Shown here: positions 41,920 through 51,150 of the stretch, piece after piece
Layout of the letters: the number at the start of each line of letters is the position of its first letter
How positions within the stretch are numbered: position 1 is the first letter of the stretch
Translations under genes and position numbers: made by a program
Notes under the pieces: model-generated
What the model saw: only the letters and a program-made list of their open reading frames with translations
Database searches by the model: none
Told to the model about the DNA's origin: nothing
DNA from: Clostridiales bacterium
GTDB taxonomy: Bacteria > Bacillota > Clostridia > Lachnospirales > Lachnospiraceae
NCBI GenBank assembly: GCA_021199255.1
Contig: JAJQIK010000059.1
Coordinates: 1 to 64,000 of the forward strand
Length of the DNA stretch: 64,000 nt
Direction: 5' to 3'

Positions 41920-43483
41920 ATAGGATCCCTCTTTTTGCGTTATACTTAAGATTATGCTTCTCTCCGTCAAGCCTGTAGGAAATCTCAATGCAGTCTCCCG
42001 CCCTGCGGTATTCTTTGTCGGTGGCGGATCTCAGCTTTAAAGCCTTTTCAAAGAGACTCCGTTTCTCCTTGTCGTACTCAGAGACATTATCGGAGGTCAT
42101 CATCACACTTCCGAAAAGTGCGTTTATCGTGATGAGGGCTTCCTTCTGCCTGTCCGACAGATCGTTGTTCTCGTCCCTCAGGATAAACACATCGGGATCG
42201 GAACCAAAAAGCCTTTTGTCGAAAAGCGAACGATAGATTGTGTTCTGAATGGTTGTCTTAGTCGAGATTCGTTCTCTGTGCATGAATCTCATATACCACT
42301 CGTCGTCGAATTTTAAAGACACATCCGGTCCCACTCTGAGATAATCAAAGCTGTCCGCGCTGTTCATGATCATTCCTCCGCAGCCGAGAATTATCTTGTC
42401 GGGAAGAATACTTCTTATGTGCGAATATGCCCCGGCGGCAATCTGCGCTCTGGTTTTCGTCTCGATTTTTCCCGGATTGGCTGCATACAGGAAGTCGAGT
42501 TTGAAGAAATCAAAGCCCATGTCCGAGTAAAAGCTGAGGCAGTCGTCTACATAGCGCATAGCTTCTTCGTTTTCCGAATTAAGCCCGTAAAAGCCGCTCC
42601 AATTATTGCCCGATCGATCGTCAAAAAACCATTCGGGATGAGTCTTATACACGACGCTTTCGCTCTCCGCGGCAAAGGGCGCAAGCCAGATTCCGGCTTT
42701 CAGACCCTTTTCGTGGATTTTTTCAACGATATCGGAAAGCCCGTTGGGAAACTTTTCCGGGTCGATAGACAGCCAATCGCCGACTGCCGTTTCATATCCG
42801 TCGTCAATCTGGAACAGTTCAAAGGGCTCCCCTACGGCAGACAGATTCTCAAGAATCTTTTGCTCGTCGATATCCTCATAATAGTTGTACCACGAGGTAT
42901 AGCCGAGAATATTGGGAACCGGCTTTTCTGCGAACTCCGAAAAGAAGTAATCTTTGTCGGTTGTAAAATCGAACAGGCAGATACTGCCTTTAAGCTTAAG
43001 CCCTGAAACGTCGCTTTCAAGAATGATTCTCTTATTCCTGACATCGTGGTTGATGATGAGATAGGCGTTCCTATAATTGAACGAGCCTATAAAAATGTTA
43101 TCCGCATAGCTTATGTCATAGCCGTGCAGGACGCCATGCTTATAATCCTTGAACCTGCTGTCTCCATAGCCGTCAAACGCAAATCTGTCAACCAAAAACC
43201 TGGGAAGTCTCCTGATATCCTTAAGGCTTTCCCCGGCAAGAAACTCCTTCGTATCCGTCCATGACTGATAGCCGTTAACAAATATAGGCTCTTTCTTCCT
43301 GTAGGTATACGGTATTGAGATTGTCGCGGAAAGAATGGTGAGCGAAGACTTTGCCGTAACCGTAAAAGTGTTTCTCTGGCCATAGCTGCAGGCAATATCC
43401 ACCAAGCCATCGCTGCCGCTGACCGTGTGCCGTTCGCCATTTACCGAATAGGTAAGTTCAAGCTTCGTAATCCCTTCCATCAC
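41909..43483 (-). CDS. GH36-type alpha-galactosidase, cytoplasmic
   Basis: Hydrolyses alpha-galactosides such as melibiose or raffinose-type sugars. 524 aa, shorter than the 700-aa GH36 enzymes, with no signal peptide. The N-terminal beta-sandwich carries FVNGYQSWTDTKEF. The TIM barrel has LGYTSWYNYYEDID, FQIDDGYETAVGDW, GIWLAPFAAES, the nucleophile Asp in FDFFKLDFLYA, ILGCGG, and the acid/base Asp in YLRVGPDVSLKF. Its ATG overlaps the symporter stop by 4 bases (ATGA). The neighbouring symporter suggests intracellular cleavage of imported galactosides. The exact linkage preference is not readable. Confidence 0.9.
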   Translation of the reverse strand: MMEGITKLELTYSVNGERHTVSGSDGLVDIACSYGQRNTFTVTAKSSLTILSATISIPYTYRKKEPIFVNGYQSWTDTKEFLAGESLKDIRRLPRFLVDRFAFDGYGDSRFKDYKHGVLHGYDISYADNIFIGSFNYRNAYLIINHDVRNKRIILESDVSGLKLKGSICLFDFTTDKDYFFSEFAEKPVPNILGYTSWYNYYEDIDEQKILENLSAVGEPFELFQIDDGYETAVGDWLSIDPEKFPNGLSDIVEKIHEKGLKAGIWLAPFAAESESVVYKTHPEWFFDDRSGNNWSGFYGLNSENEEAMRYVDDCLSFYSDMGFDFFKLDFLYAANPGKIETKTRAQIAAGAYSHIRSILPDKIILGCGGMIMNSADSFDYLRVGPDVSLKFDDEWYMRFMHRERISTKTTIQNTIYRSLFDKRLFGSDPDVFILRDENNDLSDRQKEALITINALFGSVMMTSDNVSEYDKEKRSLFEKALKLRSATDKEYRRAGDCIEISYRLDGEKHNLKYNAKRGILYEC

Positions 43484-44895
43484 TCAGCGCTCCTTTCAGC
43501 GAGCTGTTTTTGACCCTCCGCGATTTCTGCGCGGACGCTCTTTTCGTTATAAAGAAGAAGCGCGCCGGCGCCCAAAAGGCAGAAGACAAGCGAGATCGCG
43601 AGGGTTATTCTGTAACCGGCGCCGGTGCTGACGACCTCGCCGGCATCGTTAGTATACTGGCCGATCGTCGCGACCGAGGTGAATATAAGCATTGCAACGC
43701 TCTGTCCCAGCTTGAAAGCAAAGGTTCTTGAAGCAAAAAACATTCCGTCGTGGTTTTCCTTCGTCTTATATTCGTCCGCCTCCGCAATATCCGCAACAAT
43801 CGCCTGCGGCACTACCCCTAAAATCGACATCGGGATTCCAACCAGAACGGCGATGATTACTCCGAAGATTCCATTCGGAAGCAGGGTCTGCCTGCCCGCA
43901 AAAGTAGTGATAAAGAAGGCGAACGCAAAGAGCAGAAAGCCTGCAATGACTATCTTCTTTTTCCCAATCTTTTGGGTAATCTTGTTGACCGGTATATACA
44001 GCGCAAAGGTCACAAAGGTCATCAGGATAAAGAGAAGCATATAGTTGTCCGTCTTCAACAGATTCTCAACGTAGTAGATGAAGCCGGTGTTGAAGATGGT
44101 GATGCCTACCCAATAGAGAAGATCCGATAGGACGAACACCCTGAACGCTCCGTTTCTGAAGGTCTTGCCGAGAGACTTGAAGGCGTTCTCGCTGACGACG
44201 GGCGCGCTGTCACGGGTATATTCCCTCTCGTCGATCAAAAATGCAGGAACCCACATACAAATCAGCGCGATCAAAGCCATAACGCCCAAGACGATTCTCG
44301 CGGAAACTATGATATCCAGTCCTGCAGCCGATGAAACAGCCTGCCAAATCATCTTGCCGGAAAAGGCGATTCCGGTACCCAGGATATAGGTAATCGAAAT
44401 AAATGTGGATATGTTCATCCTGTCAACAGGGTGCTTGCCTAAAACCGGAATCAGCGCATTATAAGGCGTACAGTAAGCCGTCATGCAAAGATAGAATAAA
44501 AGCAGCGTTACAACAAGCCAGACTGTATTGATCCACGAAATTCCGTTTATCGGACAGCAGAAAATCAGTACGGTCACAAGCGCAAACGGGAACGCCGCAA
44601 TTCTTAAAAACGGAATCCTCTTGCCGAGCTTACTTGTGCAGTTATCGCTGGCAGAAGCGATCAGCGGGTCGGTGATTGCGTCGAACACTCTGCCGCTGGC
44701 GGTTATCAGCCCGATCACCGTAAGTCCGACAAATACAACGCCCTGCGTGATAAAGAGATGGCTTTGCATAACCGTATCGGTCGCATCAGGCAGATAGAAG
44801 TTGACGAGAAGATTTGTGATGATTCCCGAAAGAATCGACCATCCAAGCTGTCCCAAAGCGAAATAGACCATGATTTTCCTGGATACACGTTTCAT
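43480..44895 (-). CDS. GPH-family (MelB-like) sugar:cation symporter
   Basis: A 471-aa transporter with 12 predicted membrane segments. The GPH signature is present: LITASGRVFDAITDPLIASASD (N-terminal cation/sugar Asp region), GKRIPFLRIAAFPFAL, and QAIVADIAEADEYKTKENHDGMFFA in the second half. This family imports melibiose, lactose, raffinose or glucuronides with Na+ or H+. It leads the operon with the GH36 gene. A TATAAT at 44936-44931 on this strand is preceded by a poor -35, which suggests an activator. The upstream 174 bases (44896-45069) hold nothing else that I can name. Confidence 0.92.
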   Translation of the reverse strand: MKRVSRKIMVYFALGQLGWSILSGIITNLLVNFYLPDATDTVMQSHLFITQGVVFVGLTVIGLITASGRVFDAITDPLIASASDNCTSKLGKRIPFLRIAAFPFALVTVLIFCCPINGISWINTVWLVVTLLLFYLCMTAYCTPYNALIPVLGKHPVDRMNISTFISITYILGTGIAFSGKMIWQAVSSAAGLDIIVSARIVLGVMALIALICMWVPAFLIDEREYTRDSAPVVSENAFKSLGKTFRNGAFRVFVLSDLLYWVGITIFNTGFIYYVENLLKTDNYMLLFILMTFVTFALYIPVNKITQKIGKKKIVIAGFLLFAFAFFITTFAGRQTLLPNGIFGVIIAVLVGIPMSILGVVPQAIVADIAEADEYKTKENHDGMFFASRTFAFKLGQSVAMLIFTSVATIGQYTNDAGEVVSTGAGYRITLAISLVFCLLGAGALLLYNEKSVRAEIAEGQKQLAERSAE

Positions 44896-45069
44896 ATCGT
44901 TTCCTCCGTAATGATTATTTTCACGCCCGCATTATACACGCAGGCACTTGCTTTCTGTTTCTTTCCATTTAAGATTGCCCATCTTTTCTTCTTTCTACTC
45001 ATAATCATGATTCTGTCCATTGAATCGTCTGACGCTCATCAAAAAAAAACATACTGCATCCTGCCGGTC

Positions 45070-45930
45070 TTATACGAGTATGTGCGCTTCCCCCTGTCGC
45101 TGCACCTCCTGATAAAGCTGCAGCACGGACTGACGCAGCACCGGGTGGAACGCATAGGGCGCAATCTGGGCAAGGGGAGCCAGCACAAAATCCCGATGGT
45201 GCATATCCTCATGGGGAATCTTTAACGCTTCCGTATACAGGACGCAGTCTTCATACAGAAGAATATCCAGATCCAAAGTCCTGGCTCCCCAGCGCACCTT
45301 GCGCTCCCTGCCGTTTTCCCGTTCTATCTCATGAATCCGTTCCAGTAACTGTTCGGGCGTATAGAGCGTATCGATGGCGATCGCGCCGTTTAAGTAATTC
45401 TCCTGCTCCACTCCGCCGTAGGGCGTCGTCAGCATCCAGTCCGAGACTTTCAGCACACGGCACTTTTCATCCCGGCGCAGGGTCTCTACCGCCCTGTTCA
45501 GATACTCCTCCCGATTGCCCAGATTGGAGCCGCAGGACAGATAGGCCTTCTTCCACCCCCTCACCAGCCTCACGGACACAGACTCAAAAGGCAGCGGAAT
45601 AGGCGCCTCCGGTTTGCGCACCTCCAGGGTGATACGCCGGATATAAGGAAATTCCAACAGCGCCGCCTCCGCGGTCTTCTGTGCCGCAGTCTCAATCAGC
45701 TTATAAGTATGCTCTGTCAGAAAGCGCTGGAAAAACAGGCATACCTCCCCATAATTGGTAGAAAGCTCCAAAGCGTCCATTGTTCCCGCTTGTCTGAGAT
45801 CCGTCTCCAGGACGGCGTTAATATAAAAATTCTGTCCCTTTTCATTTTCTTCGGCATATACGCCATGATAAGCATATATTCGAAGATTCTCTATCCGAAT
45901 CTGATCTATCTCATTCATTTCCATCTCCAT
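45070..45930 (-). CDS. folK: Bifunctional dihydroneopterin aldolase / HPPK (FolB-FolK fusion)
   Basis: Two successive folate steps in one chain of about 286 aa. FolB is at residues 1-120 (IRIENLRIYAYHGVYAEENEKGQNF, catalytic Tyr/Lys region, LTEHTYKLIETAAQKTAEAAL). HPPK is at about 125-286 (KKAYLSCGSNLGNREEYLNRAV, WMLTTPYGGVEQENYLNGAIAI, the signature WGARTLDLDILLYED, and PHEDMHHRDFVLAPLAQIAP). The start at 45930 follows AGGG; the frame is open upstream into folP but would be non-conserved. It is the last gene of the folate operon. Confidence 0.94.
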   Translation of the reverse strand: MEMEMNEIDQIRIENLRIYAYHGVYAEENEKGQNFYINAVLETDLRQAGTMDALELSTNYGEVCLFFQRFLTEHTYKLIETAAQKTAEAALLEFPYIRRITLEVRKPEAPIPLPFESVSVRLVRGWKKAYLSCGSNLGNREEYLNRAVETLRRDEKCRVLKVSDWMLTTPYGGVEQENYLNGAIAIDTLYTPEQLLERIHEIERENGRERKVRWGARTLDLDILLYEDCVLYTEALKIPHEDMHHRDFVLAPLAQIAPYAFHPVLRQSVLQLYQEVQRQGEAHILV

Positions 45931-45982
45931 GTCAGTGTTCCCTGCCTTTCCACAGGCTGTGGGATATCTCACGGCTGCCTTG

Positions 45983-46798
45983 TTATCCCCTATATCCGTC
46001 CCGGATTGCTTCCGCCATACGAATCGCCCGCACATTCTCTTTCACATCATGTACTCTCACAAACATAGCGCCTTTCTGTACCGCATACACCGTTGTGACC
46101 AGCGTCCCCTCCAGCCGCTCAGAAGCCGGCAGATCCAGCGTAAGCCCGATCACAGATTTCCGGCTGCATCCCAATAACAGCGGATAGCCCAGAGAATGAA
46201 GCATTTCCATTCGGTCTATCATTTCCAGATTGTGCTCTCTGGTCTTGCCGAAGCCTATGCCCGGGTCCAGAATAATCTTATCATTTTCGATTCCCGCCTT
46301 ATTTGCGATAACAATTGTTTCTTTTAAATCCTCCAATACGTCCGTCATATAGCTATTATAATCCGGCTCCTTCCGGTTATGCATCAGACAGCAGGGCAGC
46401 CCTGCCCCGGCTATGATGTCCGCCAGAAGAGGATCGTATTTCAATCCCCAAATATCATTGATCAGATCGGCTCCGGCTTCTATCCCCGCCTGAGCCACCC
46501 TGCCCTTATAGGTGTCCAAAGAGATTGGAATGTCAAATCTTGATTTAATATTTTCAATCACCGGAATTACCCGCTCTGCTTCCTCCTCCTCCGACAACAA
46601 CGTATAGCCCGGTCTGGTGGATTCTCCCCCCACATCCACAATATCCATGCCTTCCGCTATCATTTCCTCCACATGATACAAAGCCTTGTCCAGAGTATTA
46701 AACTGACCGCCGTCCGAAAAAGAATCAGGCGTTACGTTTAAAATTCCCATGACATAGGTATGCCCCTGAACCGCAAATTCCTTCTGTCCAATTCTCAT
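45983..46798 (-). CDS. folP: Dihydropteroate synthase
   Basis: Joins p-aminobenzoate to the pterin pyrophosphate; the target of sulfonamides. Motifs: MGILNVTPDSFSDGGQF, DIVDVGGESTRPGYT, PISLDTYKGRVA, ADLINDIWGLKYDP, CLMHNRKEPDY, ILDPGIGFGKTREHN, LLGCSRKSVIG, and VRVHDVKENV at the C-terminus. The length of about 271 aa is normal. The ATG at 46798 has GAGGG with 6-base spacing. It follows the HD-domain gene by 78 bases. Confidence 0.97.
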   Translation of the reverse strand: MRIGQKEFAVQGHTYVMGILNVTPDSFSDGGQFNTLDKALYHVEEMIAEGMDIVDVGGESTRPGYTLLSEEEEAERVIPVIENIKSRFDIPISLDTYKGRVAQAGIEAGADLINDIWGLKYDPLLADIIAGAGLPCCLMHNRKEPDYNSYMTDVLEDLKETIVIANKAGIENDKIILDPGIGFGKTREHNLEMIDRMEMLHSLGYPLLLGCSRKSVIGLTLDLPASERLEGTLVTTVYAVQKGAMFVRVHDVKENVRAIRMAEAIRDGYRG

Positions 46799-46876
46799 AG
46801 TTTCCCTCATTTCTGCGCTGCCCTTTGCGCATCAAGCAATGTTTGTGCAGGCAACGCGCAGTCACAAACCTGCCGC

Positions 46877-47359
46877 CTACCAGATCAGGCCCTGATTTTT
46901 CTTTCTGCCGTTCCAATGGCACTCCTCCGCCACAGGACAGGCATAGCAGGCTCTGCTGGCCTTGTCGGCACGGTATAAGAGCCCGTTTAAATTCCGTTCT
47001 TCCCTGACGTCTGCGTTTCTATGATTCCTGATCGCCCGAATAATAACATCCGCTTCCGTATCGTCGAACCCACATTCCGCCAGTATCCGGGGCGCCAGCT
47101 CGGCGCTGGCAAGCTCATGGGGCGTCCCGTCCTCATACTGCCGGAAGCGTCCGATATCATGTAAGAGCGCCGCCCCATAGACAAGCTCCTTCTGTAGTCC
47201 ATAGGCCTCTTCCAGATTAAGCAGCATGCCAATCCTCGCCACATCCAATAGGTGCCCTATGTTATGACGGCAGAAGCGACGATTCGCTTCTGCCCGCTCA
47301 TTCTTCTCCACATAAGCTTTAAATAAATCATGATTTAATATTCTATCAATACATTCCAT
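46877..47359 (-). CDS. HD-domain phosphohydrolase inside the folate operon
   Basis: 160 aa, soluble. The HD metal motif is complete: first His in FCRHNIGHLLDVARIG, HD pair in GAALLHDIGRFRQYEDG, second His region TPHELASAELAP, and the last His/Asp region IRAIRNHRNADV. A C-terminal Cys cluster CYACPVAEECHW (three Cys) may bind metal. It lies between folE and folP, co-directional with spacings of 19 and 78 bases. Known HD proteins hydrolyse phosphoesters, and one (archaeal MptB) acts on a dihydroneopterin cyclic phosphate. Pterin phosphate removal is therefore a reasonable guess here, not a demonstrated function. Confidence 0.85.
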   Translation of the reverse strand: MECIDRILNHDLFKAYVEKNERAEANRRFCRHNIGHLLDVARIGMLLNLEEAYGLQKELVYGAALLHDIGRFRQYEDGTPHELASAELAPRILAECGFDDTEADVIIRAIRNHRNADVREERNLNGLLYRADKASRACYACPVAEECHWNGRKKNQGLIW

Positions 47360-47378
47360 GACTCCACGCTTTCCCGGA

Positions 47379-47945
47379 TTATCGTCCCTGCCCCTTCAGC
47401 ATTTCAAAGAAATACTGCTGTAGCTGAGGCTGGTCAGTAAAGCACCCCCTGGTCGCCATGGTCACAGTCTGGCTGCCCGGCTTCTCTACGCCGCGCATGG
47501 TCATGCACATATGCTCCGCTTCCGCCATTACCATAACCCCCTGAGGCTTTAAGTGCTCCATCACCGCCTCCGCGATCTGAGCCGTCATCTGTTCCTGTAT
47601 CTGAGGCCTTCTCGCATAGACCTCCACCGTCCGCGCCAGCTTACTCAGCCCTACTACCTTCCCGTCCGGCAGGTAAGCGATATGCACTTTGCCGTAGAAG
47701 GGCATCAAATGGTGTTCACAGATAGAATAAAAGGTGATATCTTTGACCAACACAATCTCGTTGCTCTCCACCGTAAAGGTTTTCGACAGATGTACCGCCG
47801 CATCCTCATCCATTCCTTTATAAATCTCTTCATACATACGGGCAATCCGGCTGGGCGTCTCTCTGAGCCCTTCCCTGTTTACATCCTCACCGATGCCCTC
47901 AAGCAGCAGCGTAACTGCCTGCTCAACCTTCTTCAAGTCTACCAT
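47379..47945 (-). CDS. folE: GTP cyclohydrolase I (type IA)
   Basis: First step of folate synthesis, GTP to dihydroneopterin triphosphate. 188 aa. The zinc-ligand Cys/His are in [20 protein letters not shown] and in the later [36 protein letters not shown] and VTMATRGCF are typical. It overlaps the folC end by 23 bases with its own AGGAGAG ribosome site, so it is tightly coupled in the operon. Confidence 0.97.
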   Translation of the reverse strand: MVDLKKVEQAVTLLLEGIGEDVNREGLRETPSRIARMYEEIYKGMDEDAAVHLSKTFTVESNEIVLVKDITFYSICEHHLMPFYGKVHIAYLPDGKVVGLSKLARTVEVYARRPQIQEQMTAQIAEAVMEHLKPQGVMVMAEAEHMCMTMRGVEKPGSQTVTMATRGCFTDQPQLQQYFFEMLKGQGR

Positions 47946-49254
47946 GAGAATCTCTCCTGATCGTATCTCTATGTTCTACCACATCTATCAATTCTCCCAG
48001 ATAAGAGAGAGAACCGAAAGCAATAATCACCGTATCCTGATCCAGCCCGGCTAACAGATAGGCGATCTCTACCGCCTCCTGCACACTGTCGGCAACGGTC
48101 ACACTGTCATGATACTCCCTGACCGTCTGCGCCAGGTCATAGGCGTGCAGGGCGCGCTCTCCGGCAGGGGGCGTCACCGTAATAATATGCTCCGCCAGCC
48201 CGCAGGTATTACGGATTATTTTTTCATATTCCTTATCCCTCAACACTCCCATTATATAAATGATTCGCCTGTTTGTAAAATAAAACCTGATGCTTTGCGC
48301 TAATTTGATGGAAGCGTCCTCGTTATGGGCGCCGTCGGCTATAAAAAGGGGCTTCTTGCCGATTACCTCGAATCTTCCCCGCCACTTCGTCTCCGCCAGC
48401 CCCCTGCGCAGCTTATCTTCAGGAACCGGATATCCCAGCCTTCCCAGCGCCATAATCGTCTCCACTGCCGTCACGGCGTTTTCAATTTGGAATTGCCCCA
48501 GCATCGTGATCTCCAGATTCTTATACCTATCGTAACTGAAACGCTGTTTCGTTACGCCGTATTTCACATTCTTAGCCCTGCCCGCATCTGCGGTAAAAAA
48601 CTTCGCCTTCCGCAGAAGCGCCGCCTGCCGCAGCACCTTCATGACCTCCGGGGACTGTTTGGAGGATATTACATAACATCCGTCTTTTATAATGCCCGAC
48701 TTGGCGATCGCTATCTGCTGCTGGGAATCTCCCAAAATTCCCATATGATCCATGCTAATCGATGTAAAAACAGCCGCTATGGTAGTCGTCACCACATTGG
48801 TAGCGTCCAGGGCTCCTCCAAGCCCCGTTTCCAGTACCACAAGATCACACCGTTTATCCAGAAAAAATAAAAACGCGACCGCCGTTTCTATTTCAAAAAG
48901 CGTAGGGTGGGGAAATCCCTCTTTTGCCATGGCTTCCGCCGCCTTTTGCGCCTGTTCCAAATATTTACACAGCCCTGTCTGCGTAATCATTCTGCCGCCT
49001 ATCTGAAACCGCTCCCGATAATCGCGTATCACAGGCGAAAGATATCTGCCCACTTGATATCCCGCCGTCTGTAAGACGGTGGAGACATAGGCCAGCACCG
49101 AGCCCTTGCCGTTGGTGCCCGCAATATGCACGAATTTCAGTTGATCCTGAGGATTGCCAAGGCGCGCGCACAGTTCCCGCACAGTTTCCAGCCCCATGAC
49201 GCTGCCATACTGCTGCAGCTCCTCCACATATTCCATGGCCTCTCTGTAATTCAT
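47923..49254 (-). CDS. folC: Folylpolyglutamate synthase / dihydrofolate synthase
   Basis: Adds glutamate to dihydropteroate and folates with ATP. 443 aa. P-loop [20 protein letters not shown], the omega-loop region [55 protein letters not shown] and [15 protein letters not shown] are all present. It is the first gene of the folate operon. The start at 49254 has GGGGGGAG upstream. I saw no tetrahydrofolate riboswitch in the 84 bases to the divergent gene. Confidence 0.96.
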   Translation of the reverse strand: MNYREAMEYVEELQQYGSVMGLETVRELCARLGNPQDQLKFVHIAGTNGKGSVLAYVSTVLQTAGYQVGRYLSPVIRDYRERFQIGGRMITQTGLCKYLEQAQKAAEAMAKEGFPHPTLFEIETAVAFLFFLDKRCDLVVLETGLGGALDATNVVTTTIAAVFTSISMDHMGILGDSQQQIAIAKSGIIKDGCYVISSKQSPEVMKVLRQAALLRKAKFFTADAGRAKNVKYGVTKQRFSYDRYKNLEITMLGQFQIENAVTAVETIMALGRLGYPVPEDKLRRGLAETKWRGRFEVIGKKPLFIADGAHNEDASIKLAQSIRFYFTNRRIIYIMGVLRDKEYEKIIRNTCGLAEHIITVTPPAGERALHAYDLAQTVREYHDSVTVADSVQEAVEIAYLLAGLDQDTVIIAFGSLSYLGELIDVVEHRDTIRRDSHGRLEEG

Positions 49255-49338
49255 ATACCCACTCCCCCCCTGCACTGAGAACTTGTTTTTCCGCTACGGC
49301 AGCGCATAAAATTTCTGCAATCTGTTAATCCTTATCCT

Positions 49339-49752
49339 ATGAGAAAATTTATTCACAACTTCATGCACTGTGGGCTGTTGGGCTGGCTTCTGGAAATCGG
49401 CTTTACCGCCTTCCACTCATTCCGTAAACGGGATTTCCGGCTTTCCGGCGCTACCTCCTTATGGATGTTCCCGATTTACGGGCTTGCCGCCTTTCTTGCG
49501 CCCGTCAGCCGCGCAATGCGAAACTGTAACCTGATATGCCGCGGCCTGGTCTATACCGGTATCATCTTTGCCGGAGAATTTGTAACCGGCAAATGGCTGA
49601 GCAGACGGGAGCTGTGTCCCTGGGACTATGGACGCTCCAAGTGGAATCTGTCAAATGTGATCCGGCTGGATTATGCCCCCTGTTGGTTTGCCGCCGGCCT
49701 CCTGTTCGAACACCTGCTGCGGGAAAACGACGAATCCCTCCGTCCGGACTGA
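49339..49752 (+). CDS. Putative ABC-transporter type IV / CmpB-like small membrane protein
   Basis: 137 aa with three to four membrane segments (around 10-25, 42-58, 68-85, 112-128). The family signature is the CPWDYGRSKWNLSNVIRLDYAPCWFAAG segment (seen in two parts: CPWDYGRSKWN and IRLDYAPCWF), typical of the CmpB-like family PF06541. These proteins are common in Firmicutes and have no established function. There is no clear ribosome site before the ATG at 49339, and the promoter is not evident in the short divergent gap with folC. Confidence 0.75.
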   Translation: MRKFIHNFMHCGLLGWLLEIGFTAFHSFRKRDFRLSGATSLWMFPIYGLAAFLAPVSRAMRNCNLICRGLVYTGIIFAGEFVTGKWLSRRELCPWDYGRSKWNLSNVIRLDYAPCWFAAGLLFEHLLRENDESLRPD

Positions 49753-49810
49753 AGCTCTGCCCCGCCCTGCCGGAAAAACGCTGCCCCGACGCCCTTAACA
49801 ACAGATGCCC

Positions 49811-50305
49811 CTATGGTTCTTCCAAATCGTCCGCGCCGATATTCAGCGTATTCAGCGTGCGGCGTTTCCTGCGGGCTTCCTCGGAGGTTTGCAGAATATA
49901 ATTCTTGACCTCTCTGGCATGCCTGATATGCTCCAGATAAAGCTGGGGATGGGTATTGTCGCCGGTATAGCACGCCACGGTGCCCAGACCGAAAATGCGC
50001 TCCACTAAGCTGATTTTCAATTCCACATCCTGCACTTTATATAAATAACAGTCGTTTTCAACTGTATTGAGCAACCCCGTGTCAATGGTAATCACCTGCT
50101 CGTTAACGGTATACTTTGTAAAGGTAAAGGGCAGGCCAAAGAACAGCCAGCGCTTTCTTTCCACATATTCCCCGCGCCCTTCCTCCGTCTGCTGCAGGGC
50201 TTCCTTTCCCGCTTCGTCCCCCACGCCTTTCCTCTGCGTATCCGCACATTGCCCTTGACTTTCCCTTGTCTGTTCCTGTACTTCTCTGTTTCCTTCTTCC
50301 ATCAT
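49811..50305 (-). CDS. Bacterial PH-domain protein (bPH_2/YdbS type)
   Basis: 164 aa, soluble. An acidic, Gln-rich N-terminal tail (1-45) precedes a bacterial pleckstrin-homology-like domain at about 60-140 (TKYTVNEQVITIDTGLLN, LYKVQDVELKISLVERIFGLG, TVACYTGDNTHPQLYLEHI). The C-terminal helix is basic (EEARRKRRTLNTLN). Unlike most YdbS proteins it has no membrane helices, so it may act as a cytosolic adaptor. A good GGGAGG ribosome site precedes the ATG. The function is unknown. Confidence 0.75.
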   Translation of the reverse strand: MMEEGNREVQEQTRESQGQCADTQRKGVGDEAGKEALQQTEEGRGEYVERKRWLFFGLPFTFTKYTVNEQVITIDTGLLNTVENDCYLYKVQDVELKISLVERIFGLGTVACYTGDNTHPQLYLEHIRHAREVKNYILQTSEEARRKRRTLNTLNIGADDLEEP

Positions 50306-50467
50306 AGAATCCTCCCTTGCAATCCTCTCAGGCAGAATCTGCCGCGTCCGGTTTCCATTTTCCTGCCCTCTGTATGCCGTTCACCTTCTATCCACTATAA
50401 CATACCCCTCTTTTTTCCACAATGCGAAGAGCCAAAAAAACTACCCGGAAAACTCTCCGGCGCTGTC

Positions 50468-50496
50468 TTGAAACCCCTCCCTCTTTGTGATATGAT
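50468..50496 (+). promoter_or_regulatory. Sigma-A promoter of the nitroreductase (and possibly pyrBI)
   Basis: TTGAAA (50468-50473), a 17-base spacer and TATGAT (50491-50496), about 55 bases before the start codon at 50550. Confidence 0.75.
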
Positions 50497-50549
50497 ATAC
50501 AAAATGTAGTTGGGGAACTGATAAGAGATACAGAATAGGAGGTATTTTC

Positions 50550-51092
50550 ATGACAGCACAAGATTGTATTCTGGGACGCAGAAGTATCCGCAGGTTTAAA
50601 GCAGACCCCGTATCCCATGAACTGTTGGAACGGATCGTTGAAACCGCGTCTTACGCGCCCAGTTGGAAGCATACACAGATCACACGCTATATTGCCGTTG
50701 AGGGCGCTTTAAAGGAACAAATTGCCAGGGAAGCCACCTCGATCTATCCCGGCAACGGCAATATCATCGCCAACGCCCCTGTCCTGATCGCAGTGACGAT
50801 CGTCAAGAACCGCAGCGGTTTCGAGCGCGACGGTTCCTTCAGCACTCCCAAGGGCGACCGCTGGCAGATGTACGATGCGGGAATCGCATCTCAGACCTTC
50901 TGCCTGGCAGCGTATGAACAGGGACTGGGCACTGTGATTCTGGGACTCTTTGACCAGGACAAAATCGAAAAGATGCTGCAGCTTCCGGAAGACCGGGAAT
51001 TAGCCGCATTGATTCCCATCGGTTATCCCGATGAAACACCCGTCGCTCCCAGACGGAAATCTGTAGGGGATTTATTAACCTACCAATCATGA
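50550..51092 (+). CDS. Nitroreductase-family FMN oxidoreductase
   Basis: 180 aa. The FMN-site motif [22 protein letters not shown] is at the N-terminus, YAPSWKHTQ at about 40, and [15 protein letters not shown] and [23 protein letters not shown] at the C-terminus. These flavoenzymes reduce nitro compounds, quinones or flavins with NAD(P)H; the substrate is unknown. Its stop is only 7 bases before the hairpin that precedes pyrB, and no separate pyrB promoter is visible, so it may be co-transcribed with pyrBI. Confidence 0.92.
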   Translation: MTAQDCILGRRSIRRFKADPVSHELLERIVETASYAPSWKHTQITRYIAVEGALKEQIAREATSIYPGNGNIIANAPVLIAVTIVKNRSGFERDGSFSTPKGDRWQMYDAGIASQTFCLAAYEQGLGTVILGLFDQDKIEKMLQLPEDRELAALIPIGYPDETPVAPRRKSVGDLLTYQS

Positions 51093-51099
51093 TAATAGA

Positions 51100-51131
51100 A
51101 ATAGAAGAGATTTTGTCTCTTCTATTTTTTT
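51100..51131 (+). terminator. Intrinsic terminator or attenuator before pyrB
   Basis: AATAGAAGAGA (51100-51110), loop TTTTG, TCTCTTCTATT (51116-51126), followed by T to 51131. The pyrB ribosome site (GAAAGGAG) begins directly after the T-run. It is placed so that it can either end the nitroreductase transcript or attenuate pyrBI. Confidence 0.8.
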
Positions 51132-51150
51132 GAAAGGAGTCTGTAAGCTT

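Noticed and set aside
49255-49338. Possible tetrahydrofolate riboswitch before the folate operon
   Set aside because: The 84-base gap shows none of the conserved core of that aptamer.
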